Shown here piece by piece: positions 1 to 13,800 of a DNA stretch of 64,000 nt (positions are counted from its first letter, which is position 1; each line of letters starts with the position of its first letter). Source of the stretch: Ehretia macrophylla (lineage: Eukaryota > Streptophyta > Magnoliopsida > Boraginales > Ehretiaceae); contig CM075770.1 of the NCBI GenBank assembly GCA_037974665.1, forward strand, positions 95,166,850-95,230,849. Reading direction: 5' to 3'. The translations under genes and the position numbers were made by a program. The notes beneath the pieces were generated by a model, which was not told the DNA's origin, did not search any database, and was given only the letters and a program-made list of their open reading frames with translations.

Positions 1-94
1 TCAAGGAAAATAAGTAATATATTAAGCAAATAATTTAACTACCCAGACCATTTATACTCTTTTTTGGGGTTCTAGAGTTATGACAAAAATTTAA

Positions 95-255
95 ACAAAC
101 AGTAAATCATTAAAGAGAACACTAGGTTGGCTCCTAGTAGCGCTAAGTTTATCATCTTCATCCAAACTGCAAAAATCATACAGACAGAATATAAACACAC
201 ATAATAAGAAAGCATTTAAAAATCTAGGTTGCCTCCTAGTAGCGCTAAGTTTTAC
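95..255 (-). other. Paired motif typical of the pol 3' end in Athila/Tat elements
   Basis: A motif reading, on the - strand, AAACTTAGCGCTACTAGGAG followed by GCAACCTAG occurs at about 222-252, and again about 100 bp away at 122-150 with GCC replacing GGC. Both copies translate in one open frame as KLSATR-x-QP. In this retroelement group a 'GGGAGGCAACCC'-like string commonly marks the end of the pol region. Here it sits about 1 kb from the gag remnant, so the RT, RNase H and integrase region appears to be deleted. The duplication is seen directly; the identity is from family knowledge. Confidence 0.45.
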
Positions 256-276
256 ACCCTTAGCCAGGCGCAAATG

Positions 277-603
277 TTAGAACCATCTATGTTTAAAATT
301 CTTCGGCACATATTGCTTGATAATCATTTCAGCATAGGTTTTGAATAGAAAAGTATCATGCAACAAATGATGGTTTATTGTTCCTTCAGAACATGACTTT
401 TCCAAGTCACCAAAAGGTGATAATTCCCATCCTAATGTGATGTGTATGGAAATGTTCATGATGATGTCAACAGGGGCCATAGTTTCTTGTAAAATAGTGT
501 GTCCCATGTGGTTAACCCATAAATTAAAAGATGTATGCAACATATTGTTCAGCAATGGGTCAAATCCAAATTGTGCCTCCATGGGTAATGTTGTGAACTT
601 CAC
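277..603 (-). pseudogene. Unrecognised 108-codon open frame inside the Athila-like element
   Basis: A 108-codon frame on the - strand lies between the gag remnant and the pol-3'-end-like motif. I do not recognise the protein. It has no zinc knuckle, protease DTG or RT motif, and no flanking frame continues it. It may be a remnant of the spacer or coding interior of this element. The frame may also be open by chance, since the surrounding frames are interrupted. Confidence 0.25.
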
Positions 604-1104
604 AAGAAAGGAAGACGTATCAAATAAAGAACTGAGATGACTTTCAATAGGAGAGAGAGTGTTATAGTCAGTTGAAAAGGGCTCGGAAGCATTGGACTCA
701 TTCTCTCAGTCAATTTGATACAAAAGTCGTTAAATCTCATTATCTTCTTCAGGTGTCAAGAACGAGGGAGGAATTAAAGTAAACTCAATAGACTCGTCCT
801 AACCGAATGAGGATTCTAAGGAAGTGTGCACACTCATCTTCCTCAAATAAGAATCAGAGTCGGATTGAGTCATGATATTACTAAGGTCATCCTTTCCTTC
901 TATGTGAGGCATTTCATTATCTTTTTCCTCAAATTTATTGTCCCTATCAAATTTTTCCCAAATAATCTTGCTCATGTCATTAGTCTGTTCACATGTTATC
1001 TCATCAAAGGGGTTCTCAACAGACTGAATATGTTACTGATCATCAGTCCAACTAAGTGCATTCTTGACTAATTGGTCTAAAGATTGAAGCATGTGAGCAT
1101 TGGA

Positions 1105-2000
1105 TTAGACAAGTTGAGAAAGTTGATCAAACTTGTCATTGGTCATGGATTCGGGAGAAGAAGAGTCAATCCAATTATCTTGGTGATCATTTTGTTTGAA
1201 AATGTTAAGGATAGGGTCAACAGAAGATTCAGATTGAGAAGGTGCAGGGACTTGGTTTTCAAAGTTTTGAGGAAAATTTTCTTGACCCCAAGGTAATGGT
1301 TGGTTTTGCCATTTTGGAGTGTGTGTCTCAAACATGTTATATGCCTCATTTCTAGTGTTACACTCTCTACCCTGATTAACTCCATTAAACACTTCTACCT
1401 CATCAACCTGATTTTGAATAGTTTAGTGATGAACGAAACTATATTGGTCTTGTGAACTCATGATAGGTTGAATAGAGTGCTCATCATTTTTCCACCCATT
1501 TGTGCTCTCTTATAGTTGACTGATTTGGTCTTGTAGCCTATCTATGGATTGATGGTTATTTTCAATGAGTTGGACAAGTTGGTCGAACTTGTCGTCGAAG
1601 TTTGGTTCAGGAAAAGAAAATTCAACCGAGTTAGGATAACAAAAGTTTTATTTGAAAGAATTACATTGATAGCTTTTGCAAAACTCGAAAGAATTAGGGT
1701 TTTGAGATGCACTATCTTCAAATTTTTGAGATAGAAAAGATGCATTATTTTTATCCCAAAATGAATTTTGATGATTCAACCACTCTGGGTTATATGCATT
1801 AGAGTACAAATTTTGGTTCGAAAAATAACCCTAAGCAGTAGAATCATGACTATGTAAAAACTTGAGATTTTGGGGACAATTTACAACGGTATGCCTAAAT
1901 TGAGAACAAATTTCACATGCATTTGGGATTGGGAGTTGGGTTAAATCATTAAAAGCCTATTGATTGAATGAATCATTAAAATGAATCATATTCTAATCCT
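1105..2000 (-). pseudogene. gag remnant with CCHC zinc knuckle (Athila-like)
   Basis: The - strand encodes a retroviral-type zinc knuckle, CEICSQFRHTVVNC (C-x2-C-x4-H-x4-C), at 1876-1917. It is followed by an Asn/Gln/Phe-rich tail containing YNPEW-like and FWDKNNA-like strings, which is the usual layout after the knuckle in Athila/Tat gag proteins. The tail continues through 1542-1745 (repeat of DKFDQL-QL) to the 95-codon open frame at 1105-1392, which again ends in DKFDQLSQLV. In-frame stops and frame changes interrupt it. The knuckle lies only about 180 bp from the PBS, so the N-terminal capsid part of gag is missing. This is a broken gene. Confidence 0.65.
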
Positions 2001-2096
2001 TCAAATTTTCCCTTTTTTTTTATTAAAGAAAGCGGATAAAATAAACACTTAAACAAGTTCACATATACTTCTATCAAAAACTAAACTATACCGTGC

Positions 2097-2115
2097 TTCC
2101 CTGAAAACGGTGCCA
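2097..2115 (-). other. Primer binding site of the Athila-like element (tRNA-Asp type)
   Basis: The - strand reads TGGCACCGTTTTCAGGGAA. It is a degenerate form of the sequence complementary to the 3' end of plant tRNA-Asp used by Athila-type elements. It lies six bases inside the LTR end (CATCA, ending at 2122). Confidence 0.75.
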
Positions 2116-2121
2116 AAAACT

Positions 2122-3365
2122 TGATGCGTTCAAGGTCGGTAATATAAATAGGTGCAAAATTGACCAAGTTTTAATAACTCGCAAGTGCACGAATCTTGTA
2201 GTGTAGTGTGCTTTGAGTGCGTAGTTGATTTCCACAGGAAGCTCGTTAGTTAGTTAGTGAAGTAGTATGAAAGTGTTAAAGCGGTAAATTGACAATTTTG
2301 CAAAGGGTTTTGAGTAGCGTGCAAAAATGTAAATTAAACTACAACTAAACTAAGCTAAGTATTTGTTGAATACGAGGGAGAGGAATCTAGGGGGATGGAT
2401 ATGCAATGAGGCAGTCAATCTAGGCTTGGCATCTAGGATTCTCTAATTCTATGCAAGGATTAATCTAAAAGCATAAACCTAGTCAATTACCTTAGTCTGA
2501 TTAAAGTCCCGATTATTAACTCTATTGAAGGTGTTGTTCCATCTACAAATCCGTAATATATCCGTAGTATGGATCTGTCCTTGCAACCTGGTGTAAATAT
2601 CTGTTTTAACTAAGTAATCAACATCTCCTACTAGTCTAGAAACTATAGTATAACCTATAGTCTCATAGAATTTAAGGTTGTCAATCTATTGATTCATTAT
2701 TAAAGCATGGATATATGGCACGAAAGTAAAACAATCATAACATCTACTAAAAAGCATTACGTATGAAAGACAATACTGAATTAAAGCAAGCCATATATTG
2801 CAATTAAATCAAATTATCTGAATCCGAGACCATATATTAAAATACCATCATTTACAATATCCTCCCCTAGATAATAGATCTACTCAGACATAATAAATAA
2901 ATACGAGTTTACATAAATAAGAGAGTCAAGAAAGGCTCCCCTGTTATGACAAATATATATTTCTAATTTGAGGAATTTGAGCAGAAGTCCAACGCAAAAT
3001 AGCTATTCGAGTAGAATTTTCCCCGAATAAAAGCTACTTGAGCAGAACTTCTCCCGAATAAGAGCTTTTATAAAAAGCTATTCGGGCAGAACTTCTCTCG
3101 TATTCTACAAACTACTACTAAATTAAACTAACTAATTATTTACACTAATATTTAAAACTAAAATTAAACTAATCTAATTAATAATTAAAACTTAAATTAA
3201 ATCCTAAATTATATATTAAATTTGCACCGGGTTGGGGGTTAGTTATAGGCAATTTTTCTGGGGCACGCTCGAGTACGCCCCTGCTCCGCCAGTGGATTTG
3301 CACCACTTGTCGCTCGCGAAGGTGGTGGAAGATTCCGCAAGTGCGCTTGAGCGCCAAGGATCTCG
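2122..3365 (-). repeat. Athila-like LTR, first part
   Basis: This is the PBS-proximal part of the LTR and starts TGATGCG on the + strand. The sequence stops at TSD TCTCG (3361-3365), where the gypsy element A is inserted, and resumes at 23719. No second copy of this LTR is in the window, so the boundaries come from the PBS and the TSD. A GC-rich stretch at about 3226-3360 contains palindromic motifs of the GCGCTYGAGYGC type. No gene is seen. Confidence 0.7.
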
Positions 3366-6300
3366 TTTAACGGTCCAGACCCAACATGTAGCGTAGTATT
3401 CTTAATTGCATATAAATTGGTGCCACTTTAAGTTTTATATGTGTGAATGTATTTATTTTAGCGTTTAAGATTTAACTAGTAGTTTCATTTTTTTTTCTCT
3501 TATTTTCTTGAAAAAAAAAACACTAATACTAATAATTGAAATAAAATATTTTAACTACTATTTAACATTTACTGTGACGCTGACTCCCAGTGCATACATT
3601 TATCATTCATGTGCATATAAATTGTGCATTTACTTGTTTAAGTGCTTACTTGTCATAACATGTTATTAAATACTTATTTGACATTTTATGTGAAATTTCA
3701 TATTTAATTGATTGCTAACAGTAAAATGGTGAATTAATCTATTTTAAAAAATGATCAATCTGCATTTAAATTATTTCCATAAAATACTTTTAGTAAAACT
3801 TGCATTTAAAGAGTTTTCTATTAAATTGAGTCCAGACTAAAAATTTTATTATCTTATCTCCCGCATTTCATATTTTTCTATTATTACTTAATTATAATTA
3901 GCCTACATTCACAAAAATTATATTCATTGCATATTTGTTAAGTGATGTACAAAGATATTTTATTACTACATGAATAGTAGAAACTATGTTATTTATTTGG
4001 GCTAGAATTAGCTTGTCTTACATTTTACTAATTAAACCAAGCCTAAAATCCATTTAAACTCAAGCCCAAAATCCATTTAAACAAGCCCAAAACCCACAAC
4101 TAAACCCATTTACTCATATATCATTTATCATATACATATAATAACTAAAAATGTTCAAAAATACTCAAAATCAGCCAAAAATGCCTAAAAATCAGCCAAA
4201 AAAACCTGTTACGGGAATGGTGTTTTTCTTGCAAACTTTGCTCAATTTGATCTTCCAAGCTTTTTCGAAGGATTCCAAATCATCAAAAAGCTTCTCATTT
4301 GCACCTACATCTCTAATTTGGTGAGGCATTTTACAAAATTTTGTATTTTATATGTTTTTGTAGTTTATGTTCAAAATAGAAAATGTTATATATGCTTGTT
4401 GTTAATCGTTTTGAAGCTATTTATGATGTCTCTAGGACTAGGAGAACAAGTTATTAAAGTTGTTTCATGTGGTTAAGTAGTCTATGTATGAGATCATTTT
4501 TGCAAAGTCTTGAACTGGCACTATTCACACAGACCCATGAAATATTGCTCCAAACCTTAATCTAATGTTAGATATATGATGTTGGGTTGCTAAAACAACC
4601 CCACGTTAAAATTTATCGAATTCTGGTAACGTTGATTTTTATGACCCTTTGTATGCGCATATTAGAATTGATACAAATAGAGCCTTAATAACTAGTTTAA
4701 TGCTCAGTTGAGGTGCCATAAATGTAATAGAGAATAGTTAGACGCTTGGATTAACTAAACATTGATGAAAACTAGTTTTGGCTTGTTGGGCTTAAAGGGA
4801 AAAAGTGCTAAAGTTAAGACTAATGTTGGTAATTGACTTATAGTTGGTTATTTGAAAATTTAAATGCATTTGTAGAGCTTGTATGGTCAATAAGGGATGG
4901 TAGTGTTAGTTGATTAATGAATGAATGGCGTAGTTGAATTAAATTTCTATGGATATTAATAGTTTTGGATCTAGTTGTTGTATTCTTAGTTTATATGTTG
5001 ATTGTGTAGATTGACCCTTACACGTTAAGTAGGTGTCTAGTAAGACTATAGAGTAACCTTGTGCTCATATAACTTGTCTAATGGCTAGAAATGTAAAAAC
5101 GTTATTTTAATAATAATTAAATTATTTATTGGTAATTATCTTGCAAATGACTAACTATATGCTTAATTGTATTTGTATAGAATGTATATCTAGTTGAAGG
5201 AGTTTCATGAATTGATTGGTTAAGTGTTATGTGCCTTTGCATAGAATGTTATCTTGTTAAGAATTGAGGAAGTATGCTTATTTCTTGTCTATATTGCTAG
5301 TTTGGTGCAAGGGGAGAAAGATTAAAGGACATTTGACTTACTAAAGGTGAGGGAGATATGCATTTTCATGTCTTGAATAGTTAAAGTATGTTCTAATATT
5401 TGTCATTTCTTGTATAATGTTGTATCTACACTTATCTATGCTTATTTTGTTCCTTATAAAGCTTGTAGAACATGATTATGTGTTTGTATAGCTTTGATGA
5501 TTGTTAAAATGCTTAAACATTAAATTAAAGTTAAAGCTCTTGAATGAAATTTAGGGATTTTGTATAATATGGTGGTATTGTTTGATTAAGTGTTATTTAA
5601 GGGTAGATTAACTTAATTGCATGCTTCAAATAGCTTGGTAATGCTTGAATTGCTAGATGCTTATAATTTACTTCTATGTGATTAAATTGATGTTAATTGA
5701 GATTTGGTTAAATTGTTTTAGCATTTCATAAAGTATGAAGAACTTGTCCCCTTTGATTATATTTGTCTATTTCGTATTAAAAGCTTATATTGCAACTACT
5801 TGCGAAGGTGGCCTACTTTGTTGTCCCTCACATGTGATTATTTGGCTCTCGTGATCTTGATTTGGGGTTGCGAAACCTTTTGAGGCATGGTAGTGTCGAG
5901 TAACACGGGGCGGCACCGGGCTTGCCGTGCTCCCTCAGCTACCATGGTTTCCCAGTCCCTTTCTCGCTGAGGCATACTCCCCTACCCCGGAGGTGTGGTT
6001 CACCTCGTTGGGGCATACGGACCTACCTCAAGAGATATGGGTCGTAGGATCGGGCTACATCTAGAGTACCCCATTTGGAGGAATAAGGGGTTTGCCGGCA
6101 TTTGCTTGAAGATCTTGGTTCGTGGTTCGAGATTGAGGACAAGAAGATAAACCGTAGCCTTTTTAAAATGTGTTTAAATACTTATTCAATTAGCTTGTTA
6201 TATTGTGTTACCTGTGTCATTGTCTTTATTACATTGCACGAAATGATTTTCGAAACACCGGGTAACTTTGGTTACTCATTCCTCGTTTTAACATATTTCA

Positions 6301-6870
6301 GAAGGTGTAGTTAGAGCAGTTGCTATTGTCCTGAGTGTTGTGTTGCTTATCTTGCTGAGATTGGATTCCTTTGAAGATGTGTGTTATTGCGTTATGTTTT
6401 GTCTTGAGACCTTTGAGGTCTTGTATGTAATTATGATAAATTTGGTTGGTTGTAATTGAAGTTGTAGTCTTGAATGGTTTAGTGGCATAGTTGGCATGTA
6501 ATAGTTAATGATAGACCTTATTGCCTTTTGACTACATGCTTGTGTGCTAAAGGAAGTTGAACGATGGGCTTAATATTTAAGTAAGTACGGTAATTAGAAT
6601 TAGAGTGGTATGATAACCAATCCCATAACTTAGAAATTCTATGGTTTAATGCATGCCTGTTGTGGACTTAGTTGAGTTCCAAGGCTCGAATGGGCTTGAG
6701 GAGTTTGTTGTACGTGTTGACATCGGAGGATGGGATTGTATGTTGGAGTTGAGTTGTGGTTTTGAGAATAAATTTGCTATTTGCAGGTGAACTAATAGTC
6801 TTATAAACAAGAGAGACTCCGTCGGTTTCTCCTCGTTTTTTGTGTCGTGGGTATGGGATTGGGGAACTCC
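3366..6870 (+). repeat. Element A, left LTR (main part)
   Basis: It matches 20170-23670 along its whole length, for example the AACCCACAACTAAACCCAT region and the hairpin module near 5866-6072. It is interrupted 32 bp before its end by a solo LTR inserted at 6871 with TSD ACTCC, and it resumes at 10532-10563. No coding function is visible. Confidence 0.9.
5866..6072 (+). other. LTR hairpin module, copy A
   Basis: Outer stem CATGGTAG (5886-5893) pairs with CTACCATG (5939-5946). Inner stem CGGCA (5911-5915) pairs with TGCCG (5923-5927) across a 7-base loop. A further stem GAGGTG-TGGTT-CACCTC follows near 5990-6006. The terminal GGGGTAC/GTACCCC stem is partly degraded here (GGGCTAC). It is preceded by GGTTGCGAAACC. 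Confidence 0.7.
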
Positions 6871-9800
6871 TGTAACACCCCGATCCCTCACAGAACTGGG
6901 ACTTCTATGGATCATGCTATTCTCAACCCAATTCCAAACTCGGGCACAAAAATTTAGGAGAAATGGATGGAGTCTCCCCTGTTTATAGGACAATCCAAAA
7001 ACCTGTTCAAGCAATTATAACCTCAAAATCAAAGTCCAACCTTCTCTGTAAACCCCAACAACCATTAACATCACATATAACCAACTCCTCAAGGTCACCC
7101 GAGCCTTGGAACCCAACATTGAAGACATACAAGTATGCAAGGTCAAACCTATTGAATTTATGTGGTTTAGAACCGCTTATCATATCACTTTAATATTATC
7201 AATTTAACCTACTTATAATTTAAGTCCAACTAATCAACTAACATTCACTGACCACACAAGCATGCAACATTGACAATAAAGCAAAGTTAAAGTTATTACA
7301 TGCTACTACAATCCAAACTATGATCAACACATTAACTATTACAATCTTCCAAACTAGTAAATAAATACAAACAAGACCAAAACGTCTCAAAATTGAACAT
7401 ATATATGAAAACATCACATTCTTCACACAAACCATCTAGTCTCGGTAAGCAACAAGTCAAGGCATTTGACCAAATTGAACCTCTTCTTCTTAATCTCTGA
7501 ATGGCCCGAACCTGAGATGATTAGAAAGAGGGGTGAGCATACAACACATGTATACTTAGTGAGGGAGGAAAACAATTAACCAAGGAGGTTTTCGAAAGTA
7601 TTTTTGTGCAATGCAATAAAGATAATTATACAAGTAATACAATATAGCAAGTCAATTGAATAAACATTAAACACATATTTAAAGGATATAGTTCAGCTTC
7701 TTTGTCTTCAATCATGAACCATGAACCATGATCTTCAATAACAGATGCCAGCAAATCCCCTTATACCACCAATGGGGTACTCTGGATGTACCCTAATCCT
7801 ACAACCCATTTCTCCCGAGGTAGATCCGTATGCCCTAACGAGGTGAACCACACCTCTGGGGTAGAGGAGTATGCCTTAGCGAGAAAGGGAATAGGCACCA
7901 TGGTAGCCGAGTTAGACTGACAATCCGATGCTGCCTAGAGTTTCTCAATACTACCATGTCCAAAAAGGTTGCGAAACCCTGAATAACGAATCATAAATCA
8001 TGAGATACCAAGACCGAAAACAAGTAGGGAGGTAGCAAAGTAGGTTAGCCTCACCCTATATATAACATATAACACATTTGATAATCAAATAAAGCAATTA
8101 TAACAATATAACCAATTACTCCTGCAACTAACTCAAGTAATTCGCAAGATATGCATCAAAATACTATTCCAATACTTATTAAATAGATTATATTCTTCAC
8201 ACATGACAAAGGGTTCCAAATCTACTTTACTAAATGATCAAGTAAAAACACGACTCAAGTAACTTGGTTAAATCATGAAATCTTTGAACAAGTAAATAAA
8301 CTAAATGTACAACAGGATGAAGTCCCTCACATTTACCAAGCTCAAGATGCAAAAATGGCTTCTATTCACTTCCAATCACCTTGAATTAGCTCAAATACGC
8401 AATCCTAGCTTGATCATATAAATGTAATGTGACTTACTTTACTTGACATTATGAGTTACAAGTAATTCTTATCAGCTAATAAGCATTAACAAGCATGGAC
8501 ATAATATTTTCAATTCAATAGATGACAAGTAATTAATTACAATTACAAGACATCCAACTCTTCTCTACTCAATTATTATATAACTAGATGACATGCTTGG
8601 AGACATTCAACAATAGCATCACATCAAGTTATAAGCATATTCAATCCACCCTTAGCAAAATAATCATGTAACTCAACTCATAAGACCTCACCCAAAGGAT
8701 AAACATTCTATACAAACACACTTAACACTTAAACATAATCTAACTATAAACATAACCTAATAATCATTATCATACTTATTCACCCAATTTACCATTTACA
8801 ACTCAATCAATAGACAATATAACAATTATAATAACTCAAATAGCTAATCATGCAATAAGCTCAACTAATTCACATAAATTCCAACAAAACTTTTTTCAAA
8901 TGCTTACAATTTAGGTTCTTAACTTCACACAAGATAACAAACTTCAAATCTAACTTCATTAATCTCATATAGCACTTTAGTTCTCAACACACGCACATGC
9001 CATGTCTACCTTATTTTAGCCATCTAACATGTATTCCAAATCTCTACAACAAGTATAGCACAACAAGCAAGCTAAAGTTAAGAACAAAGGCTATAACCTC
9101 ATTTTTCCCCTTTAAGCTCAAAAAGCCAAAACTAGTTTTCATCAAGGTTTAGTTAATCAAACCATCTAACTATTTTCTACTACATTTATGCCACCTAAAC
9201 CAAGAATTAAACTAGTTCTAAAGGCTCTATTTGCATCAATTCTAACGTGCGCATACAAAGGGCCATGAAAATCAACATTCTCGAAATTCAAAAAAATTTA
9301 ACGTGGGGCCATTTTAGCAACCCAACACCACATATCTAGAATTAGATTAAGGCTTAGAGTAATATTTCATGGGTCTGTGTGAATAGTATCAATTCAAGAC
9401 TTTACAAAAATGATTTCATACATACACTTCATAAACACATGAAACAACTATATAAGTATCTTTTCCTAGTCCTAGAGGCATGATATAAAGCTTCAAAATG
9501 AATAATAGTAAGTATATATAACAATATCAATTTTGGACATAAACCACAATAGCAAATAAAATGCAATTTTTATAAAATCTCTCACCAAACTAGAGATGTA
9601 TGAGCAAATGAGAAGATTTTTGATGACTTGGAATCCTTTGGAAGAGCTTGGAAGATCCAATTGAGCGAAATTTGCAAGAAAAGCACTATTCCATTAATAG
9701 GGGTTTTTGGCTGATTTTAGGCAATTTTTAGCTTATTTTGAGCATTTTTAAGCATTTTGGGCTATTATATGTATATAATAGATGATATATGGGTAGATGG

Positions 9801-10531
9801 GTTTAGTTGTAGGTTTTGGGTTTGAGTTTAAATGAATTTTTGGACTTGGTTTAATTAGTAAAATGTAAGACAAGCTAATTCTAACCCAAATAAATAACAT
9901 AGTTTTTACTATTCATGTAGTATTAAAATATTTTCGTACATCACTCAACAAATATGCAATGAACATAATTTTTGTGAACGTAAGCTAAATATAAGTTAAG
10001 TAATAATAGAAAATTCTGAAATCTGAAAAAAAAAAAAAAGATAATAAAAATTTTAGTCCCGGCTCAATTTAATGTAAAACTCTTTAAATACAAGTTTTAC
10101 TAAAAGTCTTTTATGAAAATAGTTTAAATGCACATTGATCATTTTCTAAAATAGATTAATTCACCATTTTACTGTTAGCAGTCAATTAAACATGAAATTT
10201 CACATAAAATGTCAAATAAGCATTTAATAGTATGTTATGAGAAGTAAGCACTTAAACAAGTAAATGCACAATTTATATGCACATGAATGATAAATGTATG
10301 CACAGGGAGTCGGACATCACAGTAAATGTTAAATAGTAGTTAAAATATTTTATTTAAATTATTAGTATTAGTGTTCTTTTAAAAAAAAAATAAGAGAAAT
10401 AAAAGAAAATGAAACTACTAGTTAAATCTTAAGCGCTAAAATAAACACATTCACACATATAAAACTTAAATTGGCAACAATTTATATGCAATTAAGTATA
10501 CTATGCTACATGTTGGATCTGGACCGTCACA
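6871..10531 (-). mobile_element. Solo LTR 1 (gypsy, element-A family), inverted, 3661 bp
   Basis: It begins TGTAACACCCC and ends GGACCGTCACA, with TSD ACTCC at 6866-6870 and 10532-10536. It is the reverse complement of the element-A LTR family, and no second LTR, PBS or interior is present. The host LTR reads continuously once it is removed. It probably formed by recombination between the two LTRs of a full element. Open frames within it are chance frames. Confidence 0.9.
7774..7978 (-). other. LTR hairpin module, copy B
   Basis: On the + strand CATGGTAG (7899-7906) pairs with CTACCATG (7951-7958). GGGTAC (7775-7780) pairs with GTACCC (7788-7793) with a 7-base loop. The inner CGGCA/TGCCG stem has decayed in this copy. 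GAGGTG-AACCA-CACCTC is intact. Confidence 0.65.
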
Positions 10532-10563
10532 ACTCCAGCCTCGAGAGGGACCGGGTCGTTACA
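10532..10563 (+). repeat. Element A, left LTR (last 32 bp)
   Basis: ACTCCAGCCTCGAGAGGGAC continues to CGTTACA and is nearly identical to the end of the right LTR (23682-23713). The first five bases are the TSD of the solo LTR inserted just before. Confidence 0.9.
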
Positions 10564-10834
10564 TGTGGTATTAGAGCTTAGTTAGCTCTCAGTCGGGAAA
10601 GGATCTTCGGCCTATTGGGTAGTAACCTTTGATCGTGTACTTATAAAGTGTGTTAAGTGGATAGAGTATTATACATGACTTGTACGCTGAGTATGTTAAT
10701 GTGTTAAGTGCTCGGAGTGTATGAGTTGTGTCATAATATGAGCTTTATATATTTGTATTTAGTTTATGGTTTAGGTGGCTTAGTATGAATGTAAGGTTGC
10801 GTGGATGTTGTTTGTCTAGGCTTGTGGTTGTCTA
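10564..10834 (+). other. Element A interior, segment 1 (non-coding leader)
   Basis: After the PBS this segment holds GT-rich leader sequence without a recognisable gene. The 90-codon frame that starts at 10785 runs into the next insertion and is not a gene. Confidence 0.6.
10566..10577 (+). other. Primer binding site of element A (initiator tRNA-Met type)
   Basis: TGGTATTAGAGC lies two bases after the LTR end. It differs by one base from TGGTATCAGAGC, which is complementary to the plant initiator tRNA-Met 3' end. Confidence 0.85.
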
Positions 10835-13800
10835 TGTAGCACCCCGATCTCTCACGGAACCGGAATTTCTATTAATCATGCTATTCTCAACCCAATCCCA
10901 AACCCCGAGCACGAAATTTAGAGGAAAACGGACGGAGTTTCTCCTATTTATAGGACTATCTAAAAACCTGCAAACAACAACATACAACCACAAGACCATA
11001 ATCCACAACCTCAATCCATTTCATCCGATAACTTCACTACATCACATTTTGTATTAAAATCATCCAAGTCACAACTTAGCTAAAGTTCATCACACAAGCA
11101 TGCCAGACATAACTATTGATATTCTATAGTCTAAACCCACTTATCTTACCACTCTAATATTATTTATTTAATTTTCTTATATTTTAAGTCTTTCAATCGA
11201 TTCCCATTTCATCTATGCAAGCATACAAGTCAACTAAACAATAACGTAAAACAATAGAGGTTATTACAAACCTCTAGTACCTAACCATTACCCGAGACTA
11301 AAACGTTAATATTACATTTCTTAGGATAACACGAATACATACATGCCCATAAGTCTCAAATAGTATACAAGCATATCATGTACACATGTCTCCTTGTTCT
11401 ACACACTGATAGAGTCGGTAGGCCACACAGGAAGCAATCCAATCTCCAGCTTTTCCTGGGACATGTTGAAACAAGGAATGAGTAACCAAAGTTACCTAGT
11501 GAGGGAGGTGATGCAGCATACCGAGCGTGCAACATGTTATACAACAAAGATAGCTATATATATAACACAAAGTAACAAGACTAGATAGACAAGTATTCAA
11601 CCACATATAAAAAGGATATGGTTCCACTTTGTCTTCAATCACGAGCCACGAGCCAAGATCTTCAAGCAAGTGTCGGCAAACCTCTTATTCCTCCAAATGG
11701 GGTACTTTAGATATACCCCGATCCTACGACCATTTCTCCTAAGGTAAGTCCATATGCCCTAACGAGGTGAACCACGCCTCTGGGATAGTAGAGTATACTC
11801 AGTGAGAGAAAGGAAATAGGCACCATGGTAGTCGAGGGAGCACGGCAAGCCTGATGCCGCCCTTGTTTCTTGAAGCTACCATGTCCGAAAAGGTTGCGCA
11901 ATCCCGAGTCAAGATCACGAGAGCCAGGTAACATATACCGGATAATTTACAAGCAATATAGACAAGATAACAATATAAGCTAAATAACTAACATTTATAG
12001 CATGGGCATTATCCAACAAAATTTATATACAACAGAGCAATGCAAATAAGATGCAACTCCCTCACCTTATTACAACCAAACCTGTGAGAATTAGCTAAGG
12101 ATACAAGGACTAGCATCAATTTATTCTCAACATCTTGGACTGGTTCAAGGAATCAAATCCTATCATGTAGTAAACACATACTTCTCACTAGAAATCTTAT
12201 AGATGTCACCCACAATCAATACACTAAAGTTCACATCACATAATCAGTTTAGCAACACAACAGGATATAGTCACACATTAAACAAGTAATCATGCCAATT
12301 GATTTAGAAACTTCTCCCATAAGGATAAACATACTAAGCAACCCATTTGAACTCTTAGCTAAGCAATTAAAGACTCTTTACCAGTCACAATCATAACTTT
12401 ACACATATAATACAATTAACAAGCAATATAACCAATATAAACTAAATAAAATCGTTTTCATTCAATCTTTAACAAGTAACATGTACTTCAACTTACGAAC
12501 TTCTCTAATTAGATGAGCATGCTATACAGGAACAATTAAACACTTATCCAATAAATTAATGAGTCAATTAACAACAATTATCAATATGGATCATAACTAG
12601 TTCCTTTAGTCCTCTTTCCAGTTCATACTAAACTAAAGTCATACAAACCAAATAACTTAATTCACAAAACTTCATTACTATGATACGTATGCTACACAAA
12701 GGCATATAAACATTTAATTACTCAATTATAAAGCAATTATCATGAAATTAAATATGCGAACACAAAAGGGTCAATATTATACATTTTTCAGCACTTTACC
12801 ACAAGCTCACACATGCTTCAAAACTGCATTTAAATACTCTAGAAGCAACTATAAGGCAATACAAGTACTAAAACAATTAATTCATTCATTTTTCCTTTGT
12901 TCAACTAGGTTATTTAGCTTCCTACCAGAATTCAAGGATCAAGTTAAGCTAGCTAACCATCCTACCAATCTAAGGATACCTAAATACCTCATTTAGAACC
13001 TCCAAATCATAACCTAGAGTACAAGTACACGAAAACACCAAAAATGCCTCTTTGTGGGTTTACACCACGAGTACCAATTTTGGAACCCAAACAAGCGAAA
13101 CGGATGCACTTCTAAGGCTTCAATACTTAATAAAGACTAGTCATAACCTCGAAACGTTCCTGAATTCGAGTTAACCCCGAAATCCCTTTTTAAAGTAGCC
13201 TATTTTGATCAAATTACCCACTTTTTGTGCATAGCAAGCGCAACTAACATTTTTTCCACGCTCATGGACTTAATTAGCAACTACTAAAAGCCTCGAATCA
13301 AATTAAATTGCAACTTTTTTTAGAAACCCTAGTTTGGCACTATTCATTATCTTTCTCATGTAGATTCTTGCTAAAAATTTAGTTCCAAGCTATACCAATG
13401 CATACACAAGGTCTCTAGCATGTAATAATACTATACAGAATAAGAAACAAGTAACTTATGGCATGGAACAAGCAAAATCCGACAATTCAAAATCATGGCA
13501 TAAACTTTAAACTCAATTAAATGCAAACTCTCTCACCAAATTAGAGATGTAAGAGCAAAGGAGAAGCTTTTTGATGGTTTAGAATCCTTTGGAAGAGCTT
13601 GAAAGATTAAATTGAGCAAAAATTTGTAAGAAAAATACTATTCCCGTAATAGGGTTTTTGGCTGATTTTTTTTGACATTTTGGCTTATTTTGAGTATTTT
13701 TGAGCATTTTTTGAGCTATTATATATATATGATAAATGATATATGGATAGATGGGTTTAGTTGTGGGTCAAATTGTATACAAATTGATCAAATTTTATGC

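Noticed and set aside
6646-7014. 122-codon frame on the - strand
   Set aside because: It crosses the junction between element A LTR and solo LTR 1, so it is a chance frame over two transposons.
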